Shown here one piece after another: positions 32,443-43,410 of a stretch of 64,000 nucleotides of DNA. Each line of letters opens with the position of its first letter. The first letter of the stretch is position 1. The DNA is from Caballeronia hypogeia. Lineage in GTDB: Bacteria; Pseudomonadota; Gammaproteobacteria; Burkholderiales; Burkholderiaceae. The DNA is taken from positions 186,001 through 250,000 of the forward strand of contig NZ_FCOA02000006.1 of NCBI RefSeq assembly GCF_001544875.2, written 5' to 3'. The position numbers and the translations under genes were made by a program. The notes beneath the pieces are model-generated. The model did not search any database. It saw only the letters and a program-made list of their open reading frames with translations, and had not been told where the DNA came from.

Positions 32443-32673
32443 AGGGTTGCGATACGCGCATGCAGTGAGGCAATGCGCGGCATTTTACCTTGCCCCATGC
32501 GCGCGACATCGATCGTGGTCCGAGCATTGGCCGAATGGCCTACCCCGCTTTCGACGCGGCGCGTGTCATACCCAAACGCATGGCGCCGTGCTACTTTGAG
32601 CGCACCGGGGCTCGTCCGGAATCCATCTGCACCGCAGCCGAAAAGTCGTAACACTCAGTCAAGGAGCAACCGC

Positions 32674-32928
32674 ATGTTCGCATTCATCGGTACTTTGATC
32701 GTCGGACTGGTCGTCGGTCTCATCGCGCGCGCGCTCAAGCCCGGCGACGACAGCATGGGCTGGATCATGACCATCGTGCTCGGCATCGCCGGCTCGCTGA
32801 TCGCGGGTTATGTGGGCCGGGCGCTCGGCTGGTATCAACCGGGGCAGCCGGCTGGCTGGATCGCCTCGGTGATCGGCGCGATTGTCCTGCTCGTCATCTG
32901 GGGGATGATCCGCAAACGCAGCACGTAA
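32674..32928 (+). CDS. GlsB/YeaQ/YmgE family stress-response membrane protein
   Basis: 84 aa small membrane protein of the transglycosylase-associated (Tlp) family. Three helices are visible, with family motifs LIVGLVVGLIARALKPGDD, TIVLGIAGSLIAGYVGRALGW and a final GAIVLLVIWGMIRK. AAGGAG precedes the ATG by eight bases. Members rise in stationary phase and stress; molecular role unknown. Followed by a good terminator shared with the convergent hutI. Confidence 0.9.
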   Translation: MFAFIGTLIVGLVVGLIARALKPGDDSMGWIMTIVLGIAGSLIAGYVGRALGWYQPGQPAGWIASVIGAIVLLVIWGMIRKRST

Positions 32929-32966
32929 CGCGCCGCGCGGGCGTTTCTCCTTCTTGAGCAATCGCC

Positions 32967-33000
32967 AAACGCCTCGCCCGGATCGGACGAGGCGTTTTTT
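32967..33000 (+). terminator. Intrinsic terminator between the YeaQ-type gene and hutI
   Basis: AAACGCCTCG / CGAGGCGTTT stem with an 11-base loop and a run of six T. The left flank has AAA, so it may also serve the convergent hutI, whose last codons overlap it. Confidence 0.82.
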
Positions 33001-34215
33001 ATCGGTCGATGCGCCCGAAGTCGATCTCCGCGCCGCCGCGCACGACGCGATTCGGCGGCGCGCCGCCGAGCCAGTACGAAAGTTCGGCCGGCCGCGCGAT
33101 TGTCCACGCGACGAAATCGGCCGCCTTGCCCGCTTCGAGCGAGCCGTGCGTCGCCTGCAGACCGAGCGCCTTTGCCGCATGCATCGTCACGCCGGCAAGC
33201 GACTCCTCCGGTGTCAGGCGAAACAGCGTGCAGCCCATGTTGAGCATCATGCGCAGCGACAACACCGGCGACGTGCCCGGATTCAGATCGCTCGCCAGCG
33301 CGATCGGCACCCCATGCCGCCGCAATGCGTCGACGGGCGGCAACTGCGTTTCGCGCAACATGTAGAACGCGCCCGGCAACAGCACGGCGACCGTGCCGGA
33401 TTGCGCCATTGCAATGGCATCGTCTTCGGTCATGTATTCGAGATGATCCGCCGACAACGCCCGATAGCGCGCCGCCAGCGACGAGCCATGCAAGGACGAC
33501 AACTGCTCCGCGTGCAGCTTGACGGGCACGCCCAGCTCGCGCGCGCGGCGGAACACGCGCTCGACCTGTTGCGTGGAGAACGCGATGTGCTCGCAGAACG
33601 CATCGACTGCGTCGACAAGACCATCGCCAGCGAGCGCCGGCAGCATCTCGTCGCAGATATAGCCGATGTAGTCATCCGCGCGATTCGCGTATTCGGGCGG
33701 CAACGCGTGCGCGGCGAGGCAGGTCGCGCGCACGGTGAGCGGCAGTGCTTCGCCGAGACGCCGCGCCACCGTCAGCATCTTGCGTTCGTTCGCGAGATCG
33801 AGCCCGTAGCCGGATTTCACTTCGAGCGCCGTCACGCCTTCGCGCATCAGACCGAGCGCGCGCGCCTTCGCCGCGGCGAACAACGCGTCCTCGCTGGCCT
33901 CGCGCGTCGCGCGCACCGTGCTCGCGATGCCGCCGCCGCGCGCCGCGATTTCCGCGTAGCTCACGCCTTCGAGCCGCTCTTCGAACTCGCCGCTGCGATC
34001 GCCGCCGAACACGAGATGCGTATGACAGTCGATCAGACCCGGCGTCACCCACGCGCCCGCGAGATCCACGCGCTCGCCTTCGCCCATATCCGGCGCCGCC
34101 GCACGCGGCCCGATCCATTCGATGCGAGCTCCGTCGGTGACGATCGCCGCGTCTTCGATGATCGAATACTTGCCGCCGGCCATCGTCGCGGCGTGGCAGT
34201 GTTGCCAGAGCTTTT

Positions 34216-34219
<4 letters not shown>
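32999..34219 (-). CDS. hutI: Imidazolonepropionase
   Basis: 406 aa amidohydrolase. It opens 4-imidazolone-5-propionate to N-formimino-L-glutamate, step three of histidine use. Metal motif [10 protein letters not shown], then the [11 protein letters not shown] and [14 protein letters not shown] blocks, VKLHAEQLS and [12 protein letters not shown] are all HutI-specific. The start at 34219 (MKKLWQHC) overlaps the hutU stop by four bases. Together with hutU it forms cluster 2 and supplies the steps missing from cluster 1. Confidence 0.95.
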
Positions 34220-35892
<1,673 letters not shown>

Positions 35893-35970
35893 GTCGTGCT
35901 CCTGCGCATCAAGAAAACGGGATAGTCGACGAACGCGAGCCAAAACCCGCGTCGAGTTGGCTTCATAATC

Positions 35971-35982
35971 TTGTATATACAA
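35971..35982. promoter_or_regulatory. Candidate HutC operator, hutU-proximal
   Basis: TTGTATATACAA, a perfect 12-base palindrome 78 bases upstream of the hutU GTG. It has the best symmetry of the four hut sites. Confidence 0.75.
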
Positions 35983-36036
35983 CTTTGCTTGTATTAGGGG
36001 AATCCCGAGGCCAGTCTGTCCGTGATCCTCGCTCCG

Positions 36037-36048
36037 TTGTATAGACAG
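36037..36048. promoter_or_regulatory. Candidate HutC operator, hutU-distal
   Basis: TTGTATAGACAG, the reverse complement of the hutH-proximal site. It lies just beyond the end of the Lrp gene, mirroring the two-site layout before hutH. Confidence 0.7.
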
Positions 36049-36051
36049 CCT

Positions 36052-36516
36052 TCAAGGCAGCGGCAGACCGCTGTCGCGCTTGATTTCGCGCAGCGACAGC
36101 ATTGATTCGACGGCGGTCACGCCCGGCAGGGTCCGCAAGACGTCGCGCATGAAAATGCCGTATTCATCCAGATCACGCGCGACGATCTGGAGCAGATAAT
36201 CCGCCGTGCCCGAAATGTTGTGACACGAGACGATGCGCGGAATGCCCTGAATCTCGCGCTCGAAACGGTCGGACAGCGACCGGTCGTGCACGCTGAAACG
36301 CACCTGCGCGAACGCGACCACGCCCAGTTCGAGCGCGCGACGCGAGAGCATCGCGCGATAGCCGTCGATATAACCTTCGCTTTCGAGACGCTTGAGGCGG
36401 CGCGCGCAGGGCGTTTCGCTCAAGCCCACTCGCTCGGCAAGCTTCGCAATGGGCATGCGCCCGTCCAGCTGAATGGCGGCGAGAATTGAGCGGTCAGTGC
36501 GATCGAGTTCGGTCAT
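36052..36516 (-). CDS. Lrp/AsnC family regulator
   Basis: 154 aa. N-terminal winged HTH (TDRSILAAIQLDGRMPIAKLAERVGLSETPCARR in outline) and C-terminal RAM/AsnC ligand domain with HNISGTADYLLQIVARDLDEYGIFM. It is divergent from a LysE-type exporter, the usual arrangement for amino acid sensing Lrp proteins that activate export. AGAGG precedes the ATG. It sits immediately upstream of the hutU promoter but reads away from its own likely target. Confidence 0.9.
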   Translation of the reverse strand: MTELDRTDRSILAAIQLDGRMPIAKLAERVGLSETPCARRLKRLESEGYIDGYRAMLSRRALELGVVAFAQVRFSVHDRSLSDRFEREIQGIPRIVSCHNISGTADYLLQIVARDLDEYGIFMRDVLRTLPGVTAVESMLSLREIKRDSGLPLP

Positions 36517-36645
36517 GGTGTTTTCCTCTTCGTTTTAGATGAAGTTTAGTGGAAAGCATCGAAAACATCATTCACGAAAACGAAAAAGGCTAGAAAGCGC
36601 TCCGTTCACGGTGGCACCATGAACGCCTCGAAACAGGAGTTCATC

Positions 36646-37272
36646 ATGGTCTCGGCACACTTGCTGTGGGTTTTCGTCGGCGCGCTCGCGGTCGTCTATG
36701 CACTGCCGGGACCCGACATGGCGCTCGTGCTCCAGACAAGCGCGACGCGCGGCTGGCGCCATGGTTTCGTCGTGGCGGCGGGGCTCGCCACGGCGCGCGC
36801 GACGCACGTGACGCTTTCTGCGCTTGGCGTCGCGGCGCTGTTGCGCAGCGCGCCGTGGCTCTATGAACTGGTGCGCATCGCGGGCGGCCTGTATCTCGCC
36901 TATGTGGCGATCCAGATTTTCCGTTCGCCCGCGTTCGGACTCGATTCGCCCGCGGGTCAGTCCGCCACGTCCACGCTGCGTTCCGCATACGCGAAGGGCA
37001 TTCTGAGCAGCATTCTCAATCCGAAGGCCCTGCTGTTCTGTTCCGTGCTGCTGCCGCAGTTCGTGCGGCCGGAAGCGGGTCCGGTCTGGTCGCAAGTGCT
37101 GGAACTGGGCGTGGTGCTGGTCGCGGTCGGCGTCATGTTCGACCTCACGCTCGCCGGCGGCGCGGTGCGGATCTCCGGCTGGCTGCGCCGCCATCCGAAA
37201 GCGCAGACGGTGCAGCGCTGGAGTTTTTCCGCTGCGCTGCTGGCGTTCGCCGTGCGGCTTTCGCTCGACTGA
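36646..37272 (+). CDS. LysE/RhtB family amino acid exporter
   Basis: 208 aa with about six transmembrane helices. LysE family marks are the N-terminal ALPGPDMALVLQTSATRGWRHG in outline, GGLYLAYVAIQIFR and the central KGILSSILNPKALLF. It exports amino acids or homoserine lactone-like compounds; substrate unknown. The start at 36646 is preferred to one nine codons upstream because AGGAG stands seven bases before it. Divergent from the Lrp gene, its probable regulator. Convergent with the ROK gene with a two-base gap. Confidence 0.9.
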   Translation: MVSAHLLWVFVGALAVVYALPGPDMALVLQTSATRGWRHGFVVAAGLATARATHVTLSALGVAALLRSAPWLYELVRIAGGLYLAYVAIQIFRSPAFGLDSPAGQSATSTLRSAYAKGILSSILNPKALLFCSVLLPQFVRPEAGPVWSQVLELGVVLVAVGVMFDLTLAGGAVRISGWLRRHPKAQTVQRWSFSAALLAFAVRLSLD

Positions 37273-37274
37273 AC

Positions 37275-38498
37275 TCAGGATTCCAGCGGCTTCAGAAACA
37301 GCTCGTGCTTCGGCGCGAAATGCGCATAGAGCGGCAGGATCGCGCCGCCCATCGCGCGGGCGTCGGGGCCGATCTGGCCTTCGACGAGACGCGGTCGCGT
37401 CATGCCTTGCCAGTCGAACGCGGCGAGAGCGTCGTCCGTGCGGCGGATCACTTCGCGCAACAACGCGCGGTCGATCTCGCCATCGATCACGATCGCCTCG
37501 AGATCGAGCAGCGCCGACGACGACGCCACACTCATCGCGAGCGCCGGGCACGTCTCACGCATCCACGCCTCCGATAGCGCGCGCCATTGTGGCGACCACG
37601 CGCGCTCGTCGTGCGCGGCGTCGGGAGACGCGCCCGCCGCCGCGAACGCCTTCTCGAGCACGTACACCGACGCCGTGTTGAGCAGTTGCCCCGCGCGCGC
37701 CTGGCCGTTCGCGCCGGAGAGCGGCAGCGAACCGATCGCGCCCGCGTTGCCGCCCGGTCCCGCATGCAGTCGACCGTCGATCACAAGCCCGCCACCGATG
37801 AACGTGCCGATGAATACGTACAGAAAATTGCGCAGCCCGCGCCCCTGGCCCATCACGAGTTCGGCGGCGCATGCAGCGGTCGTGTCCTTGGCGAACTCGA
37901 CGGGCAGATCGGTCATCGCCTGAATGCGTGCGCGGATGTCGATCTCGTTCCACGCGGTCAGCGCATCGGGCGGCGTATCGAAGAAATCGCGCCAGCCGCC
38001 CAGCCACAGCGGCGCGGCGACGCCGATGCCCGCGATCTTCGCGGCGCCCTCGCCCAGCGCGTCGATCGCCCGCGCGAGCCGCTCCTCGAGCGCAGGAAAT
38101 AGCGTATGCGGATCGGGATACGGGTATTCCAGCGTCTCGCGCGTACGCACCTTGCCGGCGAAGTCCATCGAGAGGACGTCCAGACTGCGCCGCCCCACTT
38201 TCACGCCGATGGAATACGCGCCGTCCGCGCGCAGCGAAATCGGCACCGAAGGCTGCCCTATGCGCCCGCGCACGCGCGAACGCGGCTCCTTGACGAGCAG
38301 CCCGTCCTCGATCAGATGATCGACGATCAGCGAGACAGTCTGCATCGACAGACGCGTGACGCGGGCGACGTCGGCTTTGGGCAGCGCGCCGTTCAGCCGG
38401 ATCGCCTGCAGCACGATGCGCTCGTTGAACTGGCGCATGCCGAGCTGATTCGAGCCGACGGAATGCATCGAGGCTTTGCGCGCGGGCCGCTCAGACAT
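37275..38498 (-). CDS. ROK family transcriptional regulator
   Basis: 407 aa NagC/Mlc-like protein. N-terminal winged helix (NERIVLQAIRLNGALPKADVARVTRLSMQTVS, split here for length) followed by a ROK sugar-kinase-like domain with IAGIGVAAPLW and GLRNFLYVFIGTFIGGGLVIDGRLHAG. The zinc-binding C-x-C cluster usual in NagC is not evident, so it may not be a strict NagC. It regulates a sugar pathway not encoded here, as no sugar transport genes are adjacent. It could be a solitary global regulator. Confidence 0.87.
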   Translation of the reverse strand: MSERPARKASMHSVGSNQLGMRQFNERIVLQAIRLNGALPKADVARVTRLSMQTVSLIVDHLIEDGLLVKEPRSRVRGRIGQPSVPISLRADGAYSIGVKVGRRSLDVLSMDFAGKVRTRETLEYPYPDPHTLFPALEERLARAIDALGEGAAKIAGIGVAAPLWLGGWRDFFDTPPDALTAWNEIDIRARIQAMTDLPVEFAKDTTAACAAELVMGQGRGLRNFLYVFIGTFIGGGLVIDGRLHAGPGGNAGAIGSLPLSGANGQARAGQLLNTASVYVLEKAFAAAGASPDAAHDERAWSPQWRALSEAWMRETCPALAMSVASSSALLDLEAIVIDGEIDRALLREVIRRTDDALAAFDWQGMTRPRLVEGQIGPDARAMGGAILPLYAHFAPKHELFLKPLES

Positions 38499-38710
38499 CG
38501 GTCGCGGCCTCGAGGCGCGGGCATGCGCGCCTGTCGTGATTCATCTGCGGATCCCCGTTCGATTAAATCCAATCGTTTTATTTAGTAAATACTTCCGGCT
38601 CGATTTTAGCAAGCGCCTGAATCCGGCCTGCGGGGGACGCGAAGCGCGGATTATTTTCCCGAATTCTGGCCGGTTATGTTTAGCGACGCATAACCAGCCA
38701 ATCTCAAAAC

Positions 38711-38920
38711 ATGAGCACACTCGAAGCACTCCACGCGATCGTCAACGACAGAAACGCGCCGCAAATCATTCGCGATCACATCGTGGATTCGTTGCAGTTC
38801 GCGCTGCGCAATCACCCCGGCTATTTCACGCGCAAGGAGATTCAATGGCTCGCGCAATGGGACGACACGCGCATTCCCATCGCGGCGACGAAGATATTGA
38901 ACGAGATGAAGCCGGACTGA
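38711..38920 (+). CDS. Small hypothetical protein, 69 aa
   Basis: Soluble, mostly helical, with MSTLEALHAIVNDR and ALRNHPGYFTRKEIQWLAQWDD as notable segments, and a C-terminal IAATKILNEMKPD helix. The even hydrophobic spacing suggests a real small helical protein. No family recognised. There is no clear ribosome binding site, so confidence is moderate. It lies between the ROK regulator and the c-di-GMP protein, 212 bases from the former. Confidence 0.58.
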   Translation: MSTLEALHAIVNDRNAPQIIRDHIVDSLQFALRNHPGYFTRKEIQWLAQWDDTRIPIAATKILNEMKPD

Positions 38921-38945
38921 GACGCCGCCGGCCCGGCGCGGGGTT

Positions 38946-41915
38946 TCAGTGCGTGCCCGAGGCGCGCAGGTGCCATTCGTAGTCGAACACGGTGGCCTGC
39001 GCCGGTTCCGACAGGCTATCGACGAAACTCACGACTTCCGGATCTTTCACGAAGCTCGCGGCCGAACTGGCCGTGAGAATCGCCGTGCTTTCCTGCGGCC
39101 GCGCGACCAGAAAGCCCTGCACGTAATCCACGCCGATTTCCTGCAACGCGCGCAAGGTGTCGATGTCTTCGACCCACTCCGCGACGCTGCGCATGCCCAG
39201 ATTGCGCGCCAGCGCGACGATCGCCTCGACGATCGCGATATCCGCCGGATGCGCGCACATCGAGCGCACGAATTCGCCGTCGATCTTGAGCGCATCGGCG
39301 GACAGCGCCTTCAGATACTTGAACGACGTATAGCCCGCGCCGAAGTCGTCGAGGGCGATCTTGCCGCCCATGTCGTGCACGCGCGTGATGAAGCGCTGCG
39401 TGTTCTCGAGATCGTGCAGCGCCACGCTCTCGGTGATCTCCAGGCACAGGTAATGGACGATCGACTGGTAGCGCGCGAAGAGCGCGAAGATGTCCTCCAT
39501 GAACTGCTCGTCATTGAGCGAGCCGCCGGAGAGATTCACGCAAACGAACTGCGTGTTGGCGAGCTGGCGCTGATGCGTTTCGATCCAGTCGAGCAGCGTC
39601 GAGATGACCCAGCGGTCGATCGCGGCGATGTTGCCCGACTCCTCCGCCGCAACGATCACCTTGCCCGCGGGCAGCGTCGCGCCGTCGGGCGCGCGCATAC
39701 GCAGCAGAACTTCGAAGTTGAGCGATTCGGTGGGCGCCGAGAGCGACATGATCGGCTGCATCACGAGGAAAAGTCCCGGCGGCAGGCGATTGCGCCCGAG
39801 CGTCTCGACGAGCTTCAGCTCTTCCGCGCGCTCTTCGAACGCGGCCGCGCCCTTGCGATACGTGACCAGATGCGTGTGCGCGACCTTCTTGGCTTCGCGG
39901 CACGCGCGATCCGCGTGCGACAGCGCGTCCTGCACCCGCACGCCGCGCGAACATTCGACCAGACCGATCGACGCCTTCACCTGGAACGCGCGATTGCCGA
40001 CCTGATACGGCGCATCCGACAGAATGGCGATCAGCTCGCGGCACTGCGCGATGGCGTCCTCGATCGAGGTGTCGTGCATCACGCAGACGAACTCGTCGCC
40101 ACCGATGCGCCCCACCGGATAACTGCGCGCGAAGTGCGCCCGCGTGCGCGCCGCGACCTGGCGCAACACTTCGTCGCCGCTACGGTGACCGTAGAGATCG
40201 TTGACGAGCTTGAAGCGGTCGAGGTCCACATAGGCCAGCGCCCACGGCAGGGTTTCGTCGCTTTGCGCGGAAATCGCCTTCTCGATGCCACGGCGGTTCA
40301 AAGAGCCCGTGAGCGGATCGTGCTCGGCGAGAAAGCGCAGCCGCTCGACCGCTTTCGAGCGTTCAGTCGTGTCCTGCAACGAACCTTCGATCCACCCGTT
40401 GGAGCGGATCGCCTTGAGCAGATAACGGCGTTCGCCGGTGCCGCGCTCGGCCGAGCCGCCCATTTCCAGCTCGCCGTCGCTGCCCTTCGACGCCAGCGCC
40501 TGTAACGCGCCCCACGCGCCCGCCTCGAAGTAATCGTTCCAGTGACGCGCCTTGTAATCGGACTTTTGCAGGTCGAGCATCGCGCGCAACGCGGGGTTGG
40601 CGCGCACGAAGTGGCCGTCGGCATCGAGCGTGAAGAGGCCGATCGGCGTGACCTCGTAGGTGTTGCGCAATTCCATCTGCGCCTGCCGGCGGAAGTCGCG
40701 TTCGGCGCGCATCTGCTCGGCGATCGCGAAGGCCGCCATCATGCTCGACGACAGCGCGGCCATCACGGTGTTCACGCCGCCGACCAGCACCTTCAGCCCG
40801 AAAGCCGCGCCGAGCACTTCGGAGAAAGTAGAAAACAGCACGACCGCGAGCGATGCGACATACCAGAGCACGGTTCGCGAACGCGCCATCCAGACGAGCC
40901 GCGCGAGGAAGAACAGCAGCACGCAAATGCCGAAGCCGGCAATGACCCACAGCACCGGGATGAAGTACGAATACGGCAGCGCGAGCGCCGCGGCCATAAG
41001 CACGACGCCGACATACTGAATGACCCGAAGCAGCCAGCGATAGCCCACCACGCGCAACTCGCGGCGAAAGAGTTGCTGAAACAGCGCGGCCGTCAGCAGG
41101 TAATAGGCGGCGAACGTGACCTGCCTGAGCGGCTGCATGAAATCCGGGGGCAGCATGCGCCCGAGCCACTGCATGTCCCAGCCCATGGCGTTCGCGCACA
41201 GGCGCAGATTGCCGACGAGCCACACCGCGAAGATCACGTAGGTCCATTCGTGATTGATGAGCGCGGTGACGAAGACAAAGACCGCGAGCGTCAGCAGACC
41301 GCCGGCTATGAGCCCCGAGCTTTCCTGAAAGTCGAGCGCGGAATTGCGCAGGCTTTGCCAGTCCCACGAAAATGCGTTGATTTGTGCGGGTCCGGAAAAT
41401 GTGCCCCGGCAGAGAATGTTTTGCGGCTGTTTTATGCGGCCGATCTGAATCGAAAATCCCGCCTTCACCGTCCGTATCTCGCCGCTCACGCTTTCGCGGT
41501 TCGCCTGGCCGAGCGGCGCGAGCGTGTCCGCGTTCCAGCAGGCAAGCGTTTGCGCGTGACGCGACGGCAATTCGACGACCGTCGACGCGTCCGCACTCAT
41601 GCTGGGCGTGGTGAAGCCAAACCAGACGGGTCGTTCGGACAGATGTGTGCTGTAGCGGGAAACGGGCGCGGCGCCTTGCAGCGCATTGAGCGCATCGGCG
41701 GGACTCATGACGGCGCGTTTATCGGCGACGACGCGCAGTTGCAGCGGAACCGCGCCGCGCGATTCGTATTGGCGCGGCAGAAAATATAGCGTCGCGAGCG
41801 TACCGAGCAAAATCAGAAAAGGCACGGCATAAACGGCGACCGCATACAACGTGTCGTCGATTAACGAGCCCGTGCGCCTGAATCTCGATAAGGAAGATGC
41901 AATAACCGACGCCAT
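38946..41915 (-). CDS. Membrane-bound PAS-GGDEF-EAL c-di-GMP protein
   Basis: 989 aa. N-terminal helix, a large periplasmic beta-rich domain (about 60-210, with paired Cys in LACWN and ILCRG), seven or so transmembrane helices (about 215-410, 7TM-DISM-like layout), a PAS domain (about 430-545), then GGDEF and EAL. The GGDEF motif is intact (GRIGGDEFVCV near 600) but the upstream RxxD inhibition site is not present. The EAL motif reads EVLLR near 733, while the Asn, Glu, Asp-Asp (LDDFGAGYTS), Lys and Gln catalytic positions are kept. Start 41915; longer frames are unsupported. Both activities are possible. Confidence 0.9.
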   Translation of the reverse strand: MASVIASSLSRFRRTGSLIDDTLYAVAVYAVPFLILLGTLATLYFLPRQYESRGAVPLQLRVVADKRAVMSPADALNALQGAAPVSRYSTHLSERPVWFGFTTPSMSADASTVVELPSRHAQTLACWNADTLAPLGQANRESVSGEIRTVKAGFSIQIGRIKQPQNILCRGTFSGPAQINAFSWDWQSLRNSALDFQESSGLIAGGLLTLAVFVFVTALINHEWTYVIFAVWLVGNLRLCANAMGWDMQWLGRMLPPDFMQPLRQVTFAAYYLLTAALFQQLFRRELRVVGYRWLLRVIQYVGVVLMAAALALPYSYFIPVLWVIAGFGICVLLFFLARLVWMARSRTVLWYVASLAVVLFSTFSEVLGAAFGLKVLVGGVNTVMAALSSSMMAAFAIAEQMRAERDFRRQAQMELRNTYEVTPIGLFTLDADGHFVRANPALRAMLDLQKSDYKARHWNDYFEAGAWGALQALASKGSDGELEMGGSAERGTGERRYLLKAIRSNGWIEGSLQDTTERSKAVERLRFLAEHDPLTGSLNRRGIEKAISAQSDETLPWALAYVDLDRFKLVNDLYGHRSGDEVLRQVAARTRAHFARSYPVGRIGGDEFVCVMHDTSIEDAIAQCRELIAILSDAPYQVGNRAFQVKASIGLVECSRGVRVQDALSHADRACREAKKVAHTHLVTYRKGAAAFEERAEELKLVETLGRNRLPPGLFLVMQPIMSLSAPTESLNFEVLLRMRAPDGATLPAGKVIVAAEESGNIAAIDRWVISTLLDWIETHQRQLANTQFVCVNLSGGSLNDEQFMEDIFALFARYQSIVHYLCLEITESVALHDLENTQRFITRVHDMGGKIALDDFGAGYTSFKYLKALSADALKIDGEFVRSMCAHPADIAIVEAIVALARNLGMRSVAEWVEDIDTLRALQEIGVDYVQGFLVARPQESTAILTASSAASFVKDPEVVSFVDSLSEPAQATVFDYEWHLRASGTH

Positions 41916-42071
41916 ACCTGGATAAATCCCCGTTCGCGTCCGGCGCGAAATGCACCGGCGCACGCGGCGGCGGAGCCTTGAAGGCACCCCGCGCGCCGTC
42001 GCTTTTGGCCAACCGGACCGCTCCGTGGTCCGGTTATTTGCTATTAACTTCCTGGAAACGATCGTGCCTTT

Positions 42072-42851
42072 TTACCTGCCGTAAGCCATCAGCGGAGCCT
42101 CCGGGCATCGTACCGGTTCCCAATCAAAAGATAAATCTACAGATTGCAAATCGATATCCGGGTGGTGCGTGTTCACCATGTAATTGAACAGTGGATGGCG
42201 GGCTTCCTCCCAGCGCTGGCGGGCCGCGGCGACATCTTTCGCGAGCACGCGATGCGGCAGGCCGCCGACGTGCGACATCGGCAGGAATTCATTGACGCCG
42301 AAGACATCTTTGAAGAGCATCGCCTCATACTCCCGATCCAGCGGCGAACGCGCCGTGATCACCATGTAATCGATCCCGTGCAATTCGCAGAACGCCCAGA
42401 GCGCCTTGCACAACGCCACCTTCACCACCCGCCCTACCATGCCCCCCGCGACCCCGAGGCGCGTCGCCTCCGCCAGACGGTTCGCCGCCAGATGCTCGGG
42501 CAGATGCACCGACTGTTCGACGGCGAGCGGCGCATACGCATTGGTCTGAATGCGCATGGTCCCGAGCGGCGCGCCATCGAGCTTGGACTCCGCCAGCAGC
42601 ACCGCGGTGCCGCGGTCGCGGTCGGAGGCCTCGACGGTCATCGTTTCGGCGAATTCGGGCAGATGCCGCCCGTAGGCCGAACGTCTGATGCTCACGGCTT
42701 TTTGCAACCCGGCATCATCGCGGACGATACGGATAGTAAACGGCATCCGTTCCGTTTTCTGAAGGGCGGGCACAACCGTGAGAGTCGGGCGAACCGTCGA
42801 CGATTCGGATTGGTTAGCGGCGGTATTGTTGGCAAGGTTCAGACGTTCCAT
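42072..42851 (-). CDS. N-acyl amino acid synthase FeeM-like protein
   Basis: 259 aa. After a 35-residue Ser/Asn-rich N-terminus, the protein has the GNAT-like fold of FeeM and AHL synthases: IRIVRDDAGLQKAVSIRRSAYG, then LGTMRIQTN, EATRLGVAG in place of the AHL-synthase E-x-S-R-x block, and ALWAFCELHGIDYMVITARSPLDREYEAM. FeeM enzymes acylate amino acids with acyl-ACP; relatives lie near LuxI. The start at 42851 is preceded by the AT-rich end of a long leader. No LuxR gene is adjacent, so a classical quorum-sensing pair is unlikely. The substrate is unknown. Confidence 0.82.
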   Translation of the reverse strand: MERLNLANNTAANQSESSTVRPTLTVVPALQKTERMPFTIRIVRDDAGLQKAVSIRRSAYGRHLPEFAETMTVEASDRDRGTAVLLAESKLDGAPLGTMRIQTNAYAPLAVEQSVHLPEHLAANRLAEATRLGVAGGMVGRVVKVALCKALWAFCELHGIDYMVITARSPLDREYEAMLFKDVFGVNEFLPMSHVGGLPHRVLAKDVAAARQRWEEARHPLFNYMVNTHHPDIDLQSVDLSFDWEPVRCPEAPLMAYGR

Positions 42852-43410
42852 TTTGTAAACCCCATTTTTTCTTGGCGATTGGAAAAGCGCCGCGTGTGAA
42901 GGAGGTCTTTTCGTTGGTTCCTTACACGGGCGCATCGAGCCTCTCACGAAGTCAATTAACGGGGTGCGCGCTTGCCGCTGTTCTGGAGCAAATTTCGGGC
43001 TAAACCAGTCGAAGTAAGCCTCTAATCGGCGAATCGGTCGCCGGGTAGCCGCCACGAACCAGGATATGCATATGTCGTACAGGAATATGCGGGCCCGAAA
43101 TGGGTGAATAGAAACGAGGGCGAGCAGCCACCGGTTAAATGCGAGAGGCAATCCGGAGAATAGCGTCGGCCGAAGCTTCGCGGCGTATCGCCTAAAGGCC
43201 CGAAAACACTAAAAAAATGGCATGCGGTAACGTTTGCTAACTATCCGGTTCGCACGAAGCGCGAAACACGCAAAAGGAGGCGCCAAAGGTGGAAACGGGC
43301 GCAGACACCAGCCGAAAAAAAAACGGGCGCGCCCCTGAAAGGGCGCGCCCGCTCTTAACACGACATATTCGTGTCGGCAGTGTGAAAAACCGCTAATGCG
43401 GCATAAAAAA
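42852..43410. other. 559-base region without a gene, upstream of the FeeM-like gene
   Basis: No convincing coding frame on either strand. It holds the 10-base palindrome ATATGCATAT at 43064-43073, an AT-rich patch near 43207-43240, and at its right end the terminator at 43315-43351. The leader of the FeeM-like gene may extend through much of it. Frames that cross the terminator have no start signals and are rejected. Confidence 0.5.
43315..43351 (-). terminator. Intrinsic terminator of the 140-aa hypothetical gene
   Basis: Perfect 11-base stem CGGGCGCGCCC / GGGCGCGCCCG with a six-base loop, followed on the minus strand by nine U residues. Confidence 0.88.

Noticed and set aside
43064..43073. 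ATATGCATAT palindrome in the FeeM-like leader
   Set aside because: It is only ten bases long and self-complementary by AT content; no known binding site, so kept as a note only.
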